In this document: positions 24,204 to 32,989 of the stretch, in pieces
Position numbering within the stretch: position 1 is the first letter of the stretch
Layout: the number at the start of each line of letters is the position of its first letter
Assembly: GCF_003058225.1 (NCBI RefSeq)
Contig: NZ_QBUG01000003.1
Span: forward strand, 1-64,000
Length of the DNA: 64,000 bases
Origin: Promicromonospora sp. AC04
GTDB taxonomy: Bacteria; Actinomycetota; Actinomycetes; Actinomycetales; Cellulomonadaceae
Reading direction: 5' to 3'
The notes under the pieces: model-generated
Seen by the model: only the letters and a program-made list of their open reading frames with translations
The model's database searches: none
What the model was told of the DNA's origin: nothing
Translations under genes and position numbers: made by a program

Positions 24204-24851
24204 ATGACCGACGAACGAGCCAACCCCCAGTCCGACGAGCGGCCCGACGACCACCGCGACGAGTCACGTGACGGGGCGCCTACCGTGCACCCCCAGGTGG
24301 TGACACCGGACGGTGCGGCCGTGCCGCCGGAGGGCGAGCCCAAGGGCGCCCGCGGCGAGGCTGAGGTCGACGAGGCCGAGGCCGTCGTGGGGCAGGTCGA
24401 GGAGCCGGCCAAGGTCATGCGCATCGGCGGCATGATCAAGCGGCTGCTCGACGAGGTGCGCGACGCCCCGCTGGACGAGGCCGCTCGTTCGCGCCTGGCC
24501 GAGATCCACGAGCGCTCGATCCACGAGCTCGAGGACGGCCTCTCCCCCGACCTGGTCGACGAGCTGCACCGCATCACGCTGCCGTTCTCCGACGACTCGG
24601 CACCGTCCGACGCCGAGCTCCGCGTGGCCCAGGCGCAGCTCGTGGGCTGGCTCGAAGGCCTGTTCCACGGCATCCAGACGGCGCTCGTGGCGCAGCAGAT
24701 GGCGGCCCAGGCGCAGCTCTCCCAGATGCGCCGCGCCCTGCCGCCCGGCACCGGCGCGTTCGGCCCGGCCGGTCCCGGCGGGCCCACCATGCCGGGCGGC
24801 CAGGACGACGAGGCGGGCGGAGAGCGCCGGACCCCGGGCCAGTACCTCTGA
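24204..24851 (+). CDS. bpa: Bacterial proteasome activator Bpa (PafE)
   Basis: 215 aa. Disordered acidic N-terminus, a helical core (about residues 65-165: MIKRLLDEVRDAPLDEAARSRL, LVGWLEGLFHGIQTALVAQQ) and the C-terminal GQYL motif that docks into the 20S proteasome alpha ring. It forms an ATP-independent ring that opens the proteasome gate for unfolded proteins. The start MTDERANPQ is chosen because residues from earlier in-frame ATGs lie in the palindrome and promoter region. Proteasome genes are not in the window. Confidence 0.87.
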   Translation: MTDERANPQSDERPDDHRDESRDGAPTVHPQVVTPDGAAVPPEGEPKGARGEAEVDEAEAVVGQVEEPAKVMRIGGMIKRLLDEVRDAPLDEAARSRLAEIHERSIHELEDGLSPDLVDELHRITLPFSDDSAPSDAELRVAQAQLVGWLEGLFHGIQTALVAQQMAAQAQLSQMRRALPPGTGAFGPAGPGGPTMPGGQDDEAGGERRTPGQYL

Positions 24852-24938
24852 CCGCAGGCGGCCCGGCCGACGGGACAGCGGCACAGGTCACGGCGCCGCC
24901 GCAGGCCAGGCCGCCGCAGGCAGGTGAGGCCTGGGTGA

Positions 24939-26066
24939 TCAGAGGTCGGCGGGGTCTACCAGAAAGCCGTCCTCGTCGGCGATCTCGCCTCCGGCGGCGC
25001 CCTGGATCGTGCTCGCGAGCCGGGCCACCAGCTCCGCCGCGCGCTTGCGTGCGATCCGCAGCTCCATGGCGGGGAACTCCCGCTGCGACTCCACGAGGTC
25101 CTGCGGCTCCCAGTGCACCCAGTAGCGCACCGCGCCCTGCTCCGCCCACGGCAGGCCGCGCAGCAGGCGCGGCAGCTTCTCCTCGCCACTGATCTCGACC
25201 GAGACGATGCCGTCGACGCCGAGCTCCACGACCAGGCCGTACCCGTCCAGGACGCGCGGGCCGGTGAGCGCCTTGATGTCGTAGTCGTCCGCGGCCGCGT
25301 GGATCTTCTTGCGCAGCTCGGGGTCCAGGGTCTCGCCCCGGTACAGCGGCTTGTCCGCGATGCCGTCCGGCGGACCGCCCCACTCCTTGCCGTCCATGTG
25401 GAGACGGGCGCGCGGGTGCACCTTCTGCAGGATCGTGTGCGCGGCCTGCGGGTCGAGCCAGACGTCGGAGTACACGGTCATGTCGATCGCTGCCCCGGCG
25501 TCCGGGGTGAGCACGACGCCGGCGCCGGGCTTCGCCGTCGGGCTGCCCGGGGCGGCCGTGGCGTCCCAGATACCGCCGACGTCCAGGCGGAGGGAACCGC
25601 CCAGCCGCCGCGCGACGGCGACGAGCCACTCGACGATGCGGCGCTCCTCGCGCTCGGGCATCCCGGCCGCGAAGGCCCGCCCGATGCCGTCGCGATCGCC
25701 CGCGGGGAACGGCGGCTCCCCCCGCTCGCGGTGGCAGACGATGTCGAAGGCCATCGCCGCACCCGGCGGCACACCGAGGTCGAAACCGTCGCCCGAGGGC
25801 AGGTACGGCCCGTTCATCACCGCGTGCCGCGAGACCCGCAGCACGCCCGGCTCGCGGCCCTGCGCGCGGCGGCCCTGCGGGGCACCCGCCACGTTGCCCG
25901 GGAAGATCCCGACGGGGACCACGTCCCAGCGGGTGGCGGAGAAACGCGAGAGTGCGAGGACCTCGATCTCGTCCAGCTCCACGTCACCGGGCACGGTCAG
26001 AACGTGTCGCGCCTGGTGTGCCTGCGCGACCGTGCGCGGCAAGAGCGGGAGCTGGGGAGCGGCCAT
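24939..26066 (-). CDS. Uncharacterised protein, family copy 1
   Basis: 375 aa, no signal peptide or membrane segment, acidic. I do not recognise a named domain. It shares a central block with the protein at 33514-34524 (DRDGI-x-x-AF ... EE-x-RIV-x-W ... VA-x-AR-x-x-GG) and a similar C-terminal D-GF motif, so the two are diverged paralogues. The C-terminal third is charged and rich in Trp/Arg. It lies alone between convergent bpa and co-directional dcd. 87 bp separate it from bpa. Confidence 0.75.
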   Translation of the reverse strand: MAAPQLPLLPRTVAQAHQARHVLTVPGDVELDEIEVLALSRFSATRWDVVPVGIFPGNVAGAPQGRRAQGREPGVLRVSRHAVMNGPYLPSGDGFDLGVPPGAAMAFDIVCHRERGEPPFPAGDRDGIGRAFAAGMPEREERRIVEWLVAVARRLGGSLRLDVGGIWDATAAPGSPTAKPGAGVVLTPDAGAAIDMTVYSDVWLDPQAAHTILQKVHPRARLHMDGKEWGGPPDGIADKPLYRGETLDPELRKKIHAAADDYDIKALTGPRVLDGYGLVVELGVDGIVSVEISGEEKLPRLLRGLPWAEQGAVRYWVHWEPQDLVESQREFPAMELRIARKRAAELVARLASTIQGAAGGEIADEDGFLVDPADL

Positions 26067-26161
26067 CGGGGACCCTTCTTACGTCCGGATGCCCGGTCCG
26101 CACCGGGCATCCGGAGCCTACCGCTCGGCGAACGCCCGTCGGGGCGCCCGCCGGCCCTTCG

Positions 26162-26737
26162 TCACACCGCGGTGCGGTGGAAGTTCTTCGAGGAGCGGGA
26201 CGCCGTCGGGCCGCGCTGGCCCTGGTAGCGGGAGCCGTACAGGTCCGACCCGTACGGGTGCTCCGACGCCGACGAAAGCCGGAAGAAGCACAGCTGGCCG
26301 ATCTTCATGCCGGGCCACAGCTTGATCGGCAGCGTCGCGACGTTGCTCAGCTCCAGCGTCACGTGTCCGCTGAATCCCGGGTCGATGAAGCCGGCCGTGG
26401 AGTGCGTCAGCAGGCCCAGCCGGCCCAGGGAGGACTTGCCCTCGAGGCGGGCGGCGACGTCGTCGGGCAGCGTGACCGCCTCGAAAGTGCTGCCCAGCAC
26501 GAACTCACCCGGGTGCAGCACGAACGCCTCGCCGTTGTCCGCCTCCACGAGACGGGTCAGCTCGGGCTGGTCCGTCGCGGGGTCGATGAACGGGTACTTG
26601 TGGTTGTCGAACAGCCGGAAGAACTTGTCGAGGCGCACGTCGATGCTCGACGGCTGCAGCATCGACGCGTCGTACGGATCGAGGACCACGCGACGGGCGT
26701 CGAGCTCGGCACGGATATCGCGGTCGGAGAGGAGCAC
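26162..26737 (-). CDS. dcd: dCTP deaminase (dUMP-forming type)
   Basis: 191 aa from the GTG at 26735-26737, the exact length of actinobacterial Dcd. Motifs: MLLSDRDI-type start, [21 protein letters not shown], and HVTLELSN with the catalytic glutamate. Actinobacterial enzymes often make dUMP directly from dCTP. A longer frame exists upstream but runs through a GC-rich repeat (about 26760-26830). ACGGTA/TACCGT (26744-26749) 6 nt before the GTG fits leaderless transcription. Confidence 0.92.
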   Translation of the reverse strand: MLLSDRDIRAELDARRVVLDPYDASMLQPSSIDVRLDKFFRLFDNHKYPFIDPATDQPELTRLVEADNGEAFVLHPGEFVLGSTFEAVTLPDDVAARLEGKSSLGRLGLLTHSTAGFIDPGFSGHVTLELSNVATLPIKLWPGMKIGQLCFFRLSSASEHPYGSDLYGSRYQGQRGPTASRSSKNFHRTAV

Positions 26738-26852
26738 CCCGATACGGTACTGGCCACCGCGGGGCGGCGCCGCTCCGTCCCGGGGTGGCGCTGCCTCGTC
26801 CGGCTGGCGCTGCCTCCTCCCGGCTGGCGCCGCCCGCGTCATCGGGCGATCG

Positions 26853-27308
26853 TCACCACTGCAGCGGCTGGTGCTTCGCGTCCACCGACCAGTAGCCCTT
26901 GCGCATCACGAGGTACAGGATCCCCTCGATCGCGCCCCAGATCGCCGGCACGAACCACGCCTGTCCCAGCGACACCACGGTGATGAGCAGCATGATCCAG
27001 CCCAGGCCCTTGTAGCCCAGGTAGAACCGGTGTGCGCCCACCACTCCCAGCAGGATCCCGAGCAGGCCTGCGGTGATGCGCGACTTACGGCCCGGCACGT
27101 GCTCTGGCGGCGGGGTCGGGCGGTCGTAGTCGTACTGCTGCTGATAGTTCGCGGGGCTGCTCTTCGACGGCGTCCTCGCGGGAGTCCTCGGCGTCTGCAC
27201 GACGCGCGTCTCGCGCGGCGGCTGCGGGGGCTTCGGCGGCCGCGGGGGCAGAGGCTTGGTCTCCTTGTAGATCGGCTCGGTCGGCTTCTCGCTGGGGTGC
27301 TCGCTCAC
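26853..27308 (-). CDS. TM2-domain membrane protein
   Basis: 151 aa. Pro-rich cytoplasmic N-terminus of ~75 residues, then the TM2 domain: [24 protein letters not shown], DxF/RFY-type turn and a second helix pair ([31 protein letters not shown]). TM2 proteins are small membrane proteins of unknown function. 115 bp upstream of dcd on the same strand. Confidence 0.83.
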   Translation of the reverse strand: MSEHPSEKPTEPIYKETKPLPPRPPKPPQPPRETRVVQTPRTPARTPSKSSPANYQQQYDYDRPTPPPEHVPGRKSRITAGLLGILLGVVGAHRFYLGYKGLGWIMLLITVVSLGQAWFVPAIWGAIEGILYLVMRKGYWSVDAKHQPLQW

Positions 27309-27463
27309 TGCTGCTCCGGCTGCTCGGCGACACTCGCGCGGGACCTGGTTCGGGCATCCGGGCGAGGTTGGGTATGATCGGGTCGCGCGCCAGGTTCACG
27401 GGCGCTGTTGCGGAACCCTAGCGGGATTCCGGAACGGCAGATACTCGGACAGAACCGGACGAT

Positions 27464-27537
27464 GCGGGTGTAGTTCAATGGTAGAACTTCAGCTTCCCAA
27501 GCTGATAGCGCGGGTTCGATTCCCGTCACCCGCTCCA
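27464..27537 (+). tRNA. tRNA-Gly (anticodon CCC)
   Basis: Acceptor GCGGGTG/CACCCGC, D-arm GTAGTTCAATGGTAGAAC, anticodon stem-loop CAGC-TTCCCAA-GCTG, T-arm GGTTCGATTCC, discriminator T and encoded CCA (27535-27537). Confidence 0.93.
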
Positions 27538-27541
27538 GCAA

Positions 27542-27581
27542 GAACGCCGCAGGCCGGACCCACCGTCCGCCTGCGGCGTTC
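27542..27581. terminator. Terminator after tRNA-Gly
   Basis: 13-bp perfect stem 27542-27554 with 27569-27581 and a 14-nt loop, followed by GTCTGT. It also faces the minus-strand gene ending at 27602. Confidence 0.65.
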
Positions 27582-27601
27582 GTCTGTGCGGGGAGCCGCG
27601 C

Positions 27602-27976
27602 TCAACCCCGGATCGGCGCCGTCACGTGCAGCGAGACCGGCAGGCCGCGTTCGGCGGCCGGCACCCAGCCGCTCCAGCACCGCCACACCATGGGCCCACG
27701 CGCCTCGCCGTCGTGGTGGCCCAGGCGCTCGGTGAGGTGGAGCAGCCCGGCGAGCTTCAGGGCGTCGGGCACCCGGGCGGCGACGACGTCGACGGTCAGC
27801 ACGCCCACGACGTCGTCCTCGAGGTCGAGATGGTCCACGCCCGCCCGGACGTCCAGCGTATGGATGTCGAAGATGTGGGCGATGAGCGCGGTGACCCCGA
27901 CGAGCTCGGCGAGATGCGCTCCCGGCGTCGGACCGTCGTCGTGGTCGGGACCGGCCTCGCACGAGCCACCGGTCAT
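27602..27976 (-). CDS. Small protein of the WTG family, unknown function
   Basis: 124 aa, starting at MTGGSCEA in an ATGA overlap with the preceding gene. The C-terminus WRCWSGWVPAAERGLPVSL, followed by a TAP turn, repeats the CW(T/S)G ... PV-x-L ... AP pattern of the AICE protein at 6972-7367. The ALIAHIFDIHTLDV segment suggests an alpha/beta fold. No function known. Confidence 0.65.
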   Translation of the reverse strand: MTGGSCEAGPDHDDGPTPGAHLAELVGVTALIAHIFDIHTLDVRAGVDHLDLEDDVVGVLTVDVVAARVPDALKLAGLLHLTERLGHHDGEARGPMVWRCWSGWVPAAERGLPVSLHVTAPIRG

Positions 27977-28272
27977 GTCGGCCACGCCCGGACCGTGCGC
28001 GTCGTGCCGCGCAGGTCGCCGTAGACATACATGTCCATCCCGTTCCAGGTACCGGTCCACATCGTGAACCCCGGCTTGGTCGCCGGGTAGTCCGTCGCCA
28101 CCGTGATCCCCAGCTGCGCCGCGATCGCCGCACCCTCCGATTGCCGCGCCGGATGCACGACCAGATGATCCCGGAACACCTCGACCCACTTGATCCGCGC
28201 GTCCCCCACCTCCGCCAGCAGCTCCGCCACACCGGCCGCGGAATCGGCCAGGTTGCCCGCAATCGTCGCCAT
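27973..28272 (-). CDS. Small protein of the WTG family, unknown function
   Basis: 99 aa with a good ribosome-binding site (AAGGTGGGAG). GFTMWTGTWNGMDMYVYGDL matches GFSCWTGT in the AICE protein 6972-7367, and the N-terminal half (ELLAEVGDARIKWVEV) aligns in pattern with its DLIGDDRIEDIAWHI. It is the first gene of a two-gene unit divergent from a GntR regulator. Confidence 0.68.
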   Translation of the reverse strand: MATIAGNLADSAAGVAELLAEVGDARIKWVEVFRDHLVVHPARQSEGAAIAAQLGITVATDYPATKPGFTMWTGTWNGMDMYVYGDLRGTTRTVRAWPT

Positions 28273-28299
28273 CTCTCCCACCTTTCTGCACCTACCTCT

Positions 28300-28380
28300 A
28301 GGCGCATAGACAGCCTGTTGCGGGTTAAATGGAGGTCGCAACTGCTACGCGGAAAAGTTGCGTATACGCACTGGCTGCGG
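28300..28380. promoter_or_regulatory. Candidate GntR operators between divergent genes
   Basis: A perfect palindrome TGCGTATACGCA lies at about 28358-28369. Two direct copies of TGCGGGTTA (near 28318 and 28376) flank it. This is the expected place for autoregulation by the GntR protein and control of the 28272-27602 gene pair. Site assignment is inference. Confidence 0.45.
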
Positions 28381-28412
28381 GTTAGGTGGGTTCCGTGTCT
28401 AGAGAGGGACGT

Positions 28413-29132
28413 GTGACTGCCGCAAGCATCGCCAAGGATCTTCGTGCCGCGATCCGCTCCGGAACGTACAAACCGGGCGATCGCCTTCCGAGCGAAGCAG
28501 CGCTCATGTCGAACTACGGCGTGGCGCGCATGACCGCGCGCCACGGCCTGTCGATGCTCAAGGACGAGGGCCTGACCGTGACCCGCCACGGCTCCGGTGT
28601 GTTCGTCCGGGCTTTCGAGCCGATCGTGCGGGACAGCACGGGCGGCAAGGTGGACGAGTCCACCGTGACCGCCGAGATCGACGAGACCGGCGCGGGCCTT
28701 ACGGTCCGCACGCTCGCCGTCACGGCGGAGGCGGAGCCGTCCGAGAAGATCCGCACGGCGCTCGGTCTCGCGAAGGGCGAAAAGGTCACCGTGCGCGAGC
28801 GCCTGCACCTGCGGGAGCGCAAGCCCGTGCTGTTCGCGACGTCGTACCTGCCCTCGTCGATCGCGGCCGGGACACCGATCGCGGACCAGGAGATCGGGCC
28901 GGGCGGTACGCACGCGCGCCTGACCGAGGCCGGGCACGCGCCGGTGCGGTTCCGCGAGGACGTCGTGGCCCGTATGCCGACGATCGAGGAGATCGAGGAG
29001 CTGCGCATCGAGCCCGGCACGCCGGTGCTCTCGGTCACGCGCACCGCGTTCACGCAGGACGGCGCGGCCGTCGAGGTCAGCCACGTGGTGCTCGACGCCG
29101 GCGAGTTCATGCTCCGGTACGACATCGACTGA
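28413..29132 (+). CDS. GntR/UTRA-family regulator
   Basis: 239 aa from the GTG at 28413 with GAGAGGGAC just upstream; two earlier in-frame GTGs lack such a site. Winged helix at residues 3-65 (GDRLPSEAALMSNYGVARMT) and UTRA ligand domain after residue 80. It resembles the AICE repressor at 5677-6456 in type. It probably controls the divergent WTG-family pair. Confidence 0.82.
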   Translation: MTAASIAKDLRAAIRSGTYKPGDRLPSEAALMSNYGVARMTARHGLSMLKDEGLTVTRHGSGVFVRAFEPIVRDSTGGKVDESTVTAEIDETGAGLTVRTLAVTAEAEPSEKIRTALGLAKGEKVTVRERLHLRERKPVLFATSYLPSSIAAGTPIADQEIGPGGTHARLTEAGHAPVRFREDVVARMPTIEEIEELRIEPGTPVLSVTRTAFTQDGAAVEVSHVVLDAGEFMLRYDID

Positions 29133-29156
29133 CACCGACGCCGGCCGGACCCGACC

Positions 29157-30071
29157 TCACAGGAGCCGGAGCCTCCGCTCGGCCACCCCGATCCGGACCT
29201 CCTGGCCCCAGGAGACCTCGAGCCGGTCGGCCTCCATACCGTCCCCGAACACCACCAGCCGGTCGGACTGGACGGTCACGACGAGCTCGCGGTCGTCGTC
29301 GAGCACGCCCTCGGTCATCGTGACGCCGGTGATGGGCGACGGCCAGGCCTCACGAACGAACCAGGCCAGAGCCGGGTCGGTGGGTTCGGGCAGCCTGCGG
29401 CCGCCGCGGTCGTGCGCTATCGAGGCGCACCACCCGGTGGCGCCGGTGCCCGTACTGACGATCAGGCCCGACGACGACTGCCGCTCCGACCCGCCGTCGA
29501 CCGCCAGCGTGTAGCGCGCCGACTGGTGGCTCGGGTGCCCCAGGAACAGCTCGTTGACGGCGCGGAGCTCCTGGCCGTCGTCGAGCCGCGCGTGGACCAT
29601 GGTGAGCTCGTCACAGAGCAGGGCCGCGAACGATGCCTGGTTCGCGCCGCCCTGCGGGGCGGCCAGGTTGTCGATGATCTCGGCGACGCTCTCGACCTCG
29701 TGCCGTACCAGGACGCCGAGGTTGGCACCCGGCTCGGGGTTTACGCCGACCACGAGCTGCTGGTCCAGGTACTTGGCCGCGTTCGCGACCAGCCCGTCCT
29801 GGCCCACCACGAGGACGACGTCCTCGGGCGCGAAGAGGAAGCGGTCCAGGTCGGCCCGTTCCACCTCCGCGAGCGCCCAGTCGGACGGCACGCTCGCCGC
29901 GACTGCCCGGCGGGCCGATGCGGCGGCCTCGTGCCGGGCCTCGACCTCCGCCAGGGTGCGACCGCGAGTGCGGAGGAAGAACTCCGCCTGACCGCGCGTG
30001 GCGTGCCGGTCCAGCAGCTCGTCGAGCTCGGTGCGGCGGTGTACGAGCACCGCCCGGGTGCGGAGCGCCAC
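29157..30071 (-). CDS. NAD-kinase-like protein (COG0061 fold)
   Basis: 304 aa. The N-terminal domain has VVGQDGLVANAAKYL where true NAD kinases have GGDG, followed by VVGVNPEPGANLGVL. The C-terminal domain has STGTGATGW where NAD kinases have the GSTAY turn. The conserved Asp is kept, so activity is possible but substrate may differ. The GTG start one base after the SPFH stop is chosen; an ATG at 30098 overlapping it would add 9 residues. It forms an operon with the SPFH gene, under the twin boxes at 31134-31182. Confidence 0.75.
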   Translation of the reverse strand: MALRTRAVLVHRRTELDELLDRHATRGQAEFFLRTRGRTLAEVEARHEAAASARRAVAASVPSDWALAEVERADLDRFLFAPEDVVLVVGQDGLVANAAKYLDQQLVVGVNPEPGANLGVLVRHEVESVAEIIDNLAAPQGGANQASFAALLCDELTMVHARLDDGQELRAVNELFLGHPSHQSARYTLAVDGGSERQSSSGLIVSTGTGATGWCASIAHDRGGRRLPEPTDPALAWFVREAWPSPITGVTMTEGVLDDDRELVVTVQSDRLVVFGDGMEADRLEVSWGQEVRIGVAERRLRLL

Positions 30072-30072
30072 G

Positions 30073-31110
30073 TCAGTGCCCCGCGGCCGGCGCGCCATCC
30101 GACGTCGACTCGCTCGCCCGGGACGTCAGCGCGCTCAGGAGACCGCTCACCAGGTCGGGCGTGACGGTCAGCGAGCCCACGCTGGGCAGGTGCGGTGCGG
30201 CGTCGCGCAGAGCGAGGGCGGTGAGCACGTCGCGCCCGACGTTCGCGTAGACCTCCATGAGTGCCGCCTCCTTGGCTGCCTCGGCCTCACCGAGCTGCCG
30301 CAGCGAGGCGGCCTGGGCGGCCGCGGCGATCTCGCGACGCTCGGCGTCGGACCTGGCCGACACGAGTGCGGCCGCCGCAGCTTCTTCGGCCTCACGCCGC
30401 TTGTTCGCCCCTTCCTGGGCGACGAGCTGCTCGCGCCGGGCGGCGAGCTCGATCTGGCTCGCGAGCTCGTTCTCCGCGATCTTGCGTTCCCGCTCGACGG
30501 CGACCGCGCGCCGCTCGTAAGTCGCACGATCGGCCTCGGACTGGAGCCGCTCACGCACGGGCGTGCGCAGGGCCTTCTCGACGTCGCCCTCCGGCCGGAT
30601 CGCGAGCACCCGCACACCCAGCACCTCGATACCCGTCGCAACCAGGCGAGCGTCGTCGCCCAGCGCGCCAAGTGCCGTCCGCACACGCCCGATGCCGGAC
30701 TCGAGCGCCTCGGCCAGGTCCAGCGTGGCGATCAGGTCGACGGTGAGGCTCTGTGCGAGCTGGCCCACGATGGCGCCCACCTGCTGGCGGCCGCTCGCCT
30801 CCTGCCCCATGCCCGTGGCGGGAAAGATGCCGAAGTCGAGGCGCTGGGACGCGAGGACCGGGTCGCCGAACCGGTAGGTGACGTTCGACTGCACGCTGAC
30901 GTCCTGCTGGTCGCGCGTGACGGCGTGGAACAGGACCGGGAGCTCCTGGTCGGTTGCGGGCACCTCGCTGAGCACCGACGTGTCGGGGCGGAACCAGAAG
31001 GCCTGACCCACGCCCTCGTGCCGCACGCGGCCATTGCTGAGGTGCACCACGTAGTCGCTCGCGGAGCCCAGGAACTGGCGGATCCAGGGGTAGCGCTTGA
31101 TCGTTGCCAT
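30073..31110 (-). CDS. SPFH/band 7 (slipin-like) protein
   Basis: 345 aa from MATIKRYPW with GGAGGAGAA 9 nt upstream. SPFH domain at about residues 40-210, then a long Ala/Glu/Arg-rich coiled coil (about 205-285), then a C-terminal helical tail. There is no clear N-terminal membrane helix, unusual for slipins; membrane contact may be peripheral. SPFH proteins oligomerise into membrane scaffolds. Cotranscribed with the NAD-kinase-like gene. Confidence 0.82.
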   Translation of the reverse strand: MATIKRYPWIRQFLGSASDYVVHLSNGRVRHEGVGQAFWFRPDTSVLSEVPATDQELPVLFHAVTRDQQDVSVQSNVTYRFGDPVLASQRLDFGIFPATGMGQEASGRQQVGAIVGQLAQSLTVDLIATLDLAEALESGIGRVRTALGALGDDARLVATGIEVLGVRVLAIRPEGDVEKALRTPVRERLQSEADRATYERRAVAVERERKIAENELASQIELAARREQLVAQEGANKRREAEEAAAAALVSARSDAERREIAAAAQAASLRQLGEAEAAKEAALMEVYANVGRDVLTALALRDAAPHLPSVGSLTVTPDLVSGLLSALTSRASESTSDGAPAAGH

Positions 31111-31133
31111 CGTCGACTTCTCCTCCATCATTG

Positions 31134-31182
31134 TCGTCACTTTGACGATATCTACCCGCTCGGCTTTTCGTCAAGGTGACGA
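31134..31182. promoter_or_regulatory. Twin NrtR-type operator boxes
   Basis: Two identical-arm palindromes, TCGTCA-CTT-TGACGA (31134-31148) and TCGTCA-AGG-TGACGA (31168-31182), centres 34 bp apart, in the 90-bp gap between the divergent SPFH and Nudix regulator genes. One overlaps the leftward promoter and the other the region just upstream of TACCGT (31188-31193), the likely -10 of the regulator gene. They are the natural targets of the Nudix regulator. Confidence 0.7.
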
Positions 31183-31200
31183 GAATGTACCGTCGATGCC

Positions 31201-31977
31201 ATGGCCCGTACAGCCCTCCCCCCGCCCGCCGTGCCCGGCACCGCGGGCGCCTTCCCCGTCACCGTCGACGTCGTAGCCCTCACGGTGCGCGGCGCGGCCC
31301 TGCACGCCCTCGTGGTCGACCGGCTCCTGGAGCCGTATCGCGGCCAGGCCGCGCTGCCGGGCGGGTTCGTGCTGCCGGGCGAAACCCTTGAGCAGGCGGC
31401 GGGACGGGAGCTCGAGGAGGAGACGGGGCTGACGGTGCCGGCCGGCGTGACCGGCACCGGGCCATGGCACCTGGAGCAGCTCCGAACCTACGGCCCGCTC
31501 GGGCGGGACCCACGCGGCCCTGTGCTCTCTGTCGCGTACCTCCTGCTCGCGCCCGCGTTCGGGCTGCCCGCGGCGGGCGGCGACGCGGCCGAGGCCCGCT
31601 GGGTCCCGGTCGGCGGCACGACGGCGCACCTCGCCTTCGACCACGACCGCATCCTGGCCGACGGCGTGGAGCGGGCCCGCGCCAAGCTCGAGTACTCCCC
31701 CCTGGCAGCGGCGTTCTGCCCGCCCGAGTTCACGGTCGCCGAGCTACGCGGTGTGTACGAGGCGGTCTGGGGCACCCACCTGGACGCGCGCAACTTCCAC
31801 CGCAAGGCCACGGGCACGCCAGGCTTCCTGGAGCCGACCGGACGCCTGGGCGGGAGCGGGCCCGGTCGGCCTGCCGAGCTCTACCGCCTGGCGGCCGGCG
31901 TCGACCCGACGGCGGCCGTGCTGCACCCGCCGCTGCTGCGACAGGTCAGCCCTGGCCCGGCCGCGCCCTCGGCTTGA
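31201..31977 (+). CDS. nrtR: NrtR-type Nudix transcriptional regulator
   Basis: 258 aa. N-terminal Nudix fold (about 20-150) with a partial Nudix box GFVLPGETLEQAAGRELEEETGL (catalytic REx2EE retained as RELEEE), and a C-terminal winged helix (FTVAELRGVYEAVWGTHLDARNF). NrtR proteins bind ADP-ribose and release DNA when NAD turnover products rise; they control NAD metabolism genes. Here the divergent targets are an SPFH scaffold and an NAD-kinase-like protein. TACCGT 7 nt before the ATG suggests leaderless transcription. The 3' end overlaps the pirin gene by 32 bp, convergently. Confidence 0.82.
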   Translation: MARTALPPPAVPGTAGAFPVTVDVVALTVRGAALHALVVDRLLEPYRGQAALPGGFVLPGETLEQAAGRELEEETGLTVPAGVTGTGPWHLEQLRTYGPLGRDPRGPVLSVAYLLLAPAFGLPAAGGDAAEARWVPVGGTTAHLAFDHDRILADGVERARAKLEYSPLAAAFCPPEFTVAELRGVYEAVWGTHLDARNFHRKATGTPGFLEPTGRLGGSGPGRPAELYRLAAGVDPTAAVLHPPLLRQVSPGPAAPSA

Positions 31978-32986
31978 GGCGCAGATCGGGCAGCGCGGGC
32001 GCGCGCAGCGGCCCGCTCGGATAGCCCCGCACCTGGCCGAACAGGCGCCCGGCGGCGCCGTCGGCGTACCCCGTCGCCCCGGCGTCGAGCTCGGCGATCT
32101 GTGCCATCCAGCCGTCGCGGGCCCGGACGATGTCCTCGTGCGTGCGGCCCATGAAGTTCCACCACATGACGACGTCCTCGGCGAACGGCTCCCCGCCGAT
32201 CAGGACCGCCCGGGCGGGCGCCCCGGCCCCGGCACGCACGGCGAGCACGGACCGTCCCGGCGCCACGTAACCGAGGTTCGACGGCGGGACGACGCGGGTC
32301 TCGAAGGTCACGTCGCCGGTGTCCACGAGCAGGGCGTGCTCGTGCGCCGGGTCGACGTCGAGCCGCACCTCGGCGCCCGGCTCCAGGTCGATCTGCGCAC
32401 CCACGAGGGGCGTGTACGTCGTCGCGGGCGAGGCCAGCTCCTCGCCGGCGACCGCGAGGCGGCCGATGAACACCTGCACGACGGCGCCGTCGGCCCGTGC
32501 GACCGGGAGGTCGCCGTGGTGCTCGAAGTGCGGGTCTACGCCGAGGGCAGCGCCGGGCAGCGCCGTCCACAGCTGAACCCCGTGCAACCGGGGCGGGCGC
32601 CCCTGCGCGGGCGACTCCTCAGAGTGCGAGATGCCGACACCCGCGGTCATGAGGTTGAGCTCGCCCGGCCGGACCGTCTGGAGCGACCCCACGGAGTCGC
32701 GGTGCAGGATCTCGCCCGCGAAGAGCCAGCTCACCGTCTGCAGCCCGGTGTGCGGGTGCGGGGGAACCTGCATGCCCTCGCCGGACGAGACGTCGTCGGG
32801 GCCGTAGTGGTCGCTGAAGCACCACGCCCCCACGAGCGACCGGGCGCGCTGCGGGATGGTGCGCCGGACGTTCATCGCCCGCGGTCCGCCGAGCGGCACG
32901 TCGCGCGGGGTGAGGAGCTCGATGCCGTCGCCCTGCTCGCCGGCGGTGCAGACCTGCTCGTCCGGCCGGGTCTCGAGGTTGCTCAT
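31946..32986 (-). CDS. Pirin-family protein
   Basis: 346 aa bicupin. N-terminal pirin cupin with PHPHTGLQTVSW and the metal-binding histidines, followed by LMTAGVGISHSEE; a second cupin at the C-terminus ends near residue 300. Pirins bind iron and can act as quercetinases or redox regulators. The role here is open. Preceded by 520 bp of non-coding DNA. Confidence 0.85.
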   Translation of the reverse strand: MSNLETRPDEQVCTAGEQGDGIELLTPRDVPLGGPRAMNVRRTIPQRARSLVGAWCFSDHYGPDDVSSGEGMQVPPHPHTGLQTVSWLFAGEILHRDSVGSLQTVRPGELNLMTAGVGISHSEESPAQGRPPRLHGVQLWTALPGAALGVDPHFEHHGDLPVARADGAVVQVFIGRLAVAGEELASPATTYTPLVGAQIDLEPGAEVRLDVDPAHEHALLVDTGDVTFETRVVPPSNLGYVAPGRSVLAVRAGAGAPARAVLIGGEPFAEDVVMWWNFMGRTHEDIVRARDGWMAQIAELDAGATGYADGAAGRLFGQVRGYPSGPLRAPALPDLRLKPRARPGQG

Positions 32987-32989
32987 GCG

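Noticed and set aside
28413-29132. A second integrated element at tRNA-Gly (27464-27537)
   Set aside because: No repeat of the tRNA 3' end, no integrase and no transfer or replication genes within the locus; only the cargo-like small proteins resemble the AICE.
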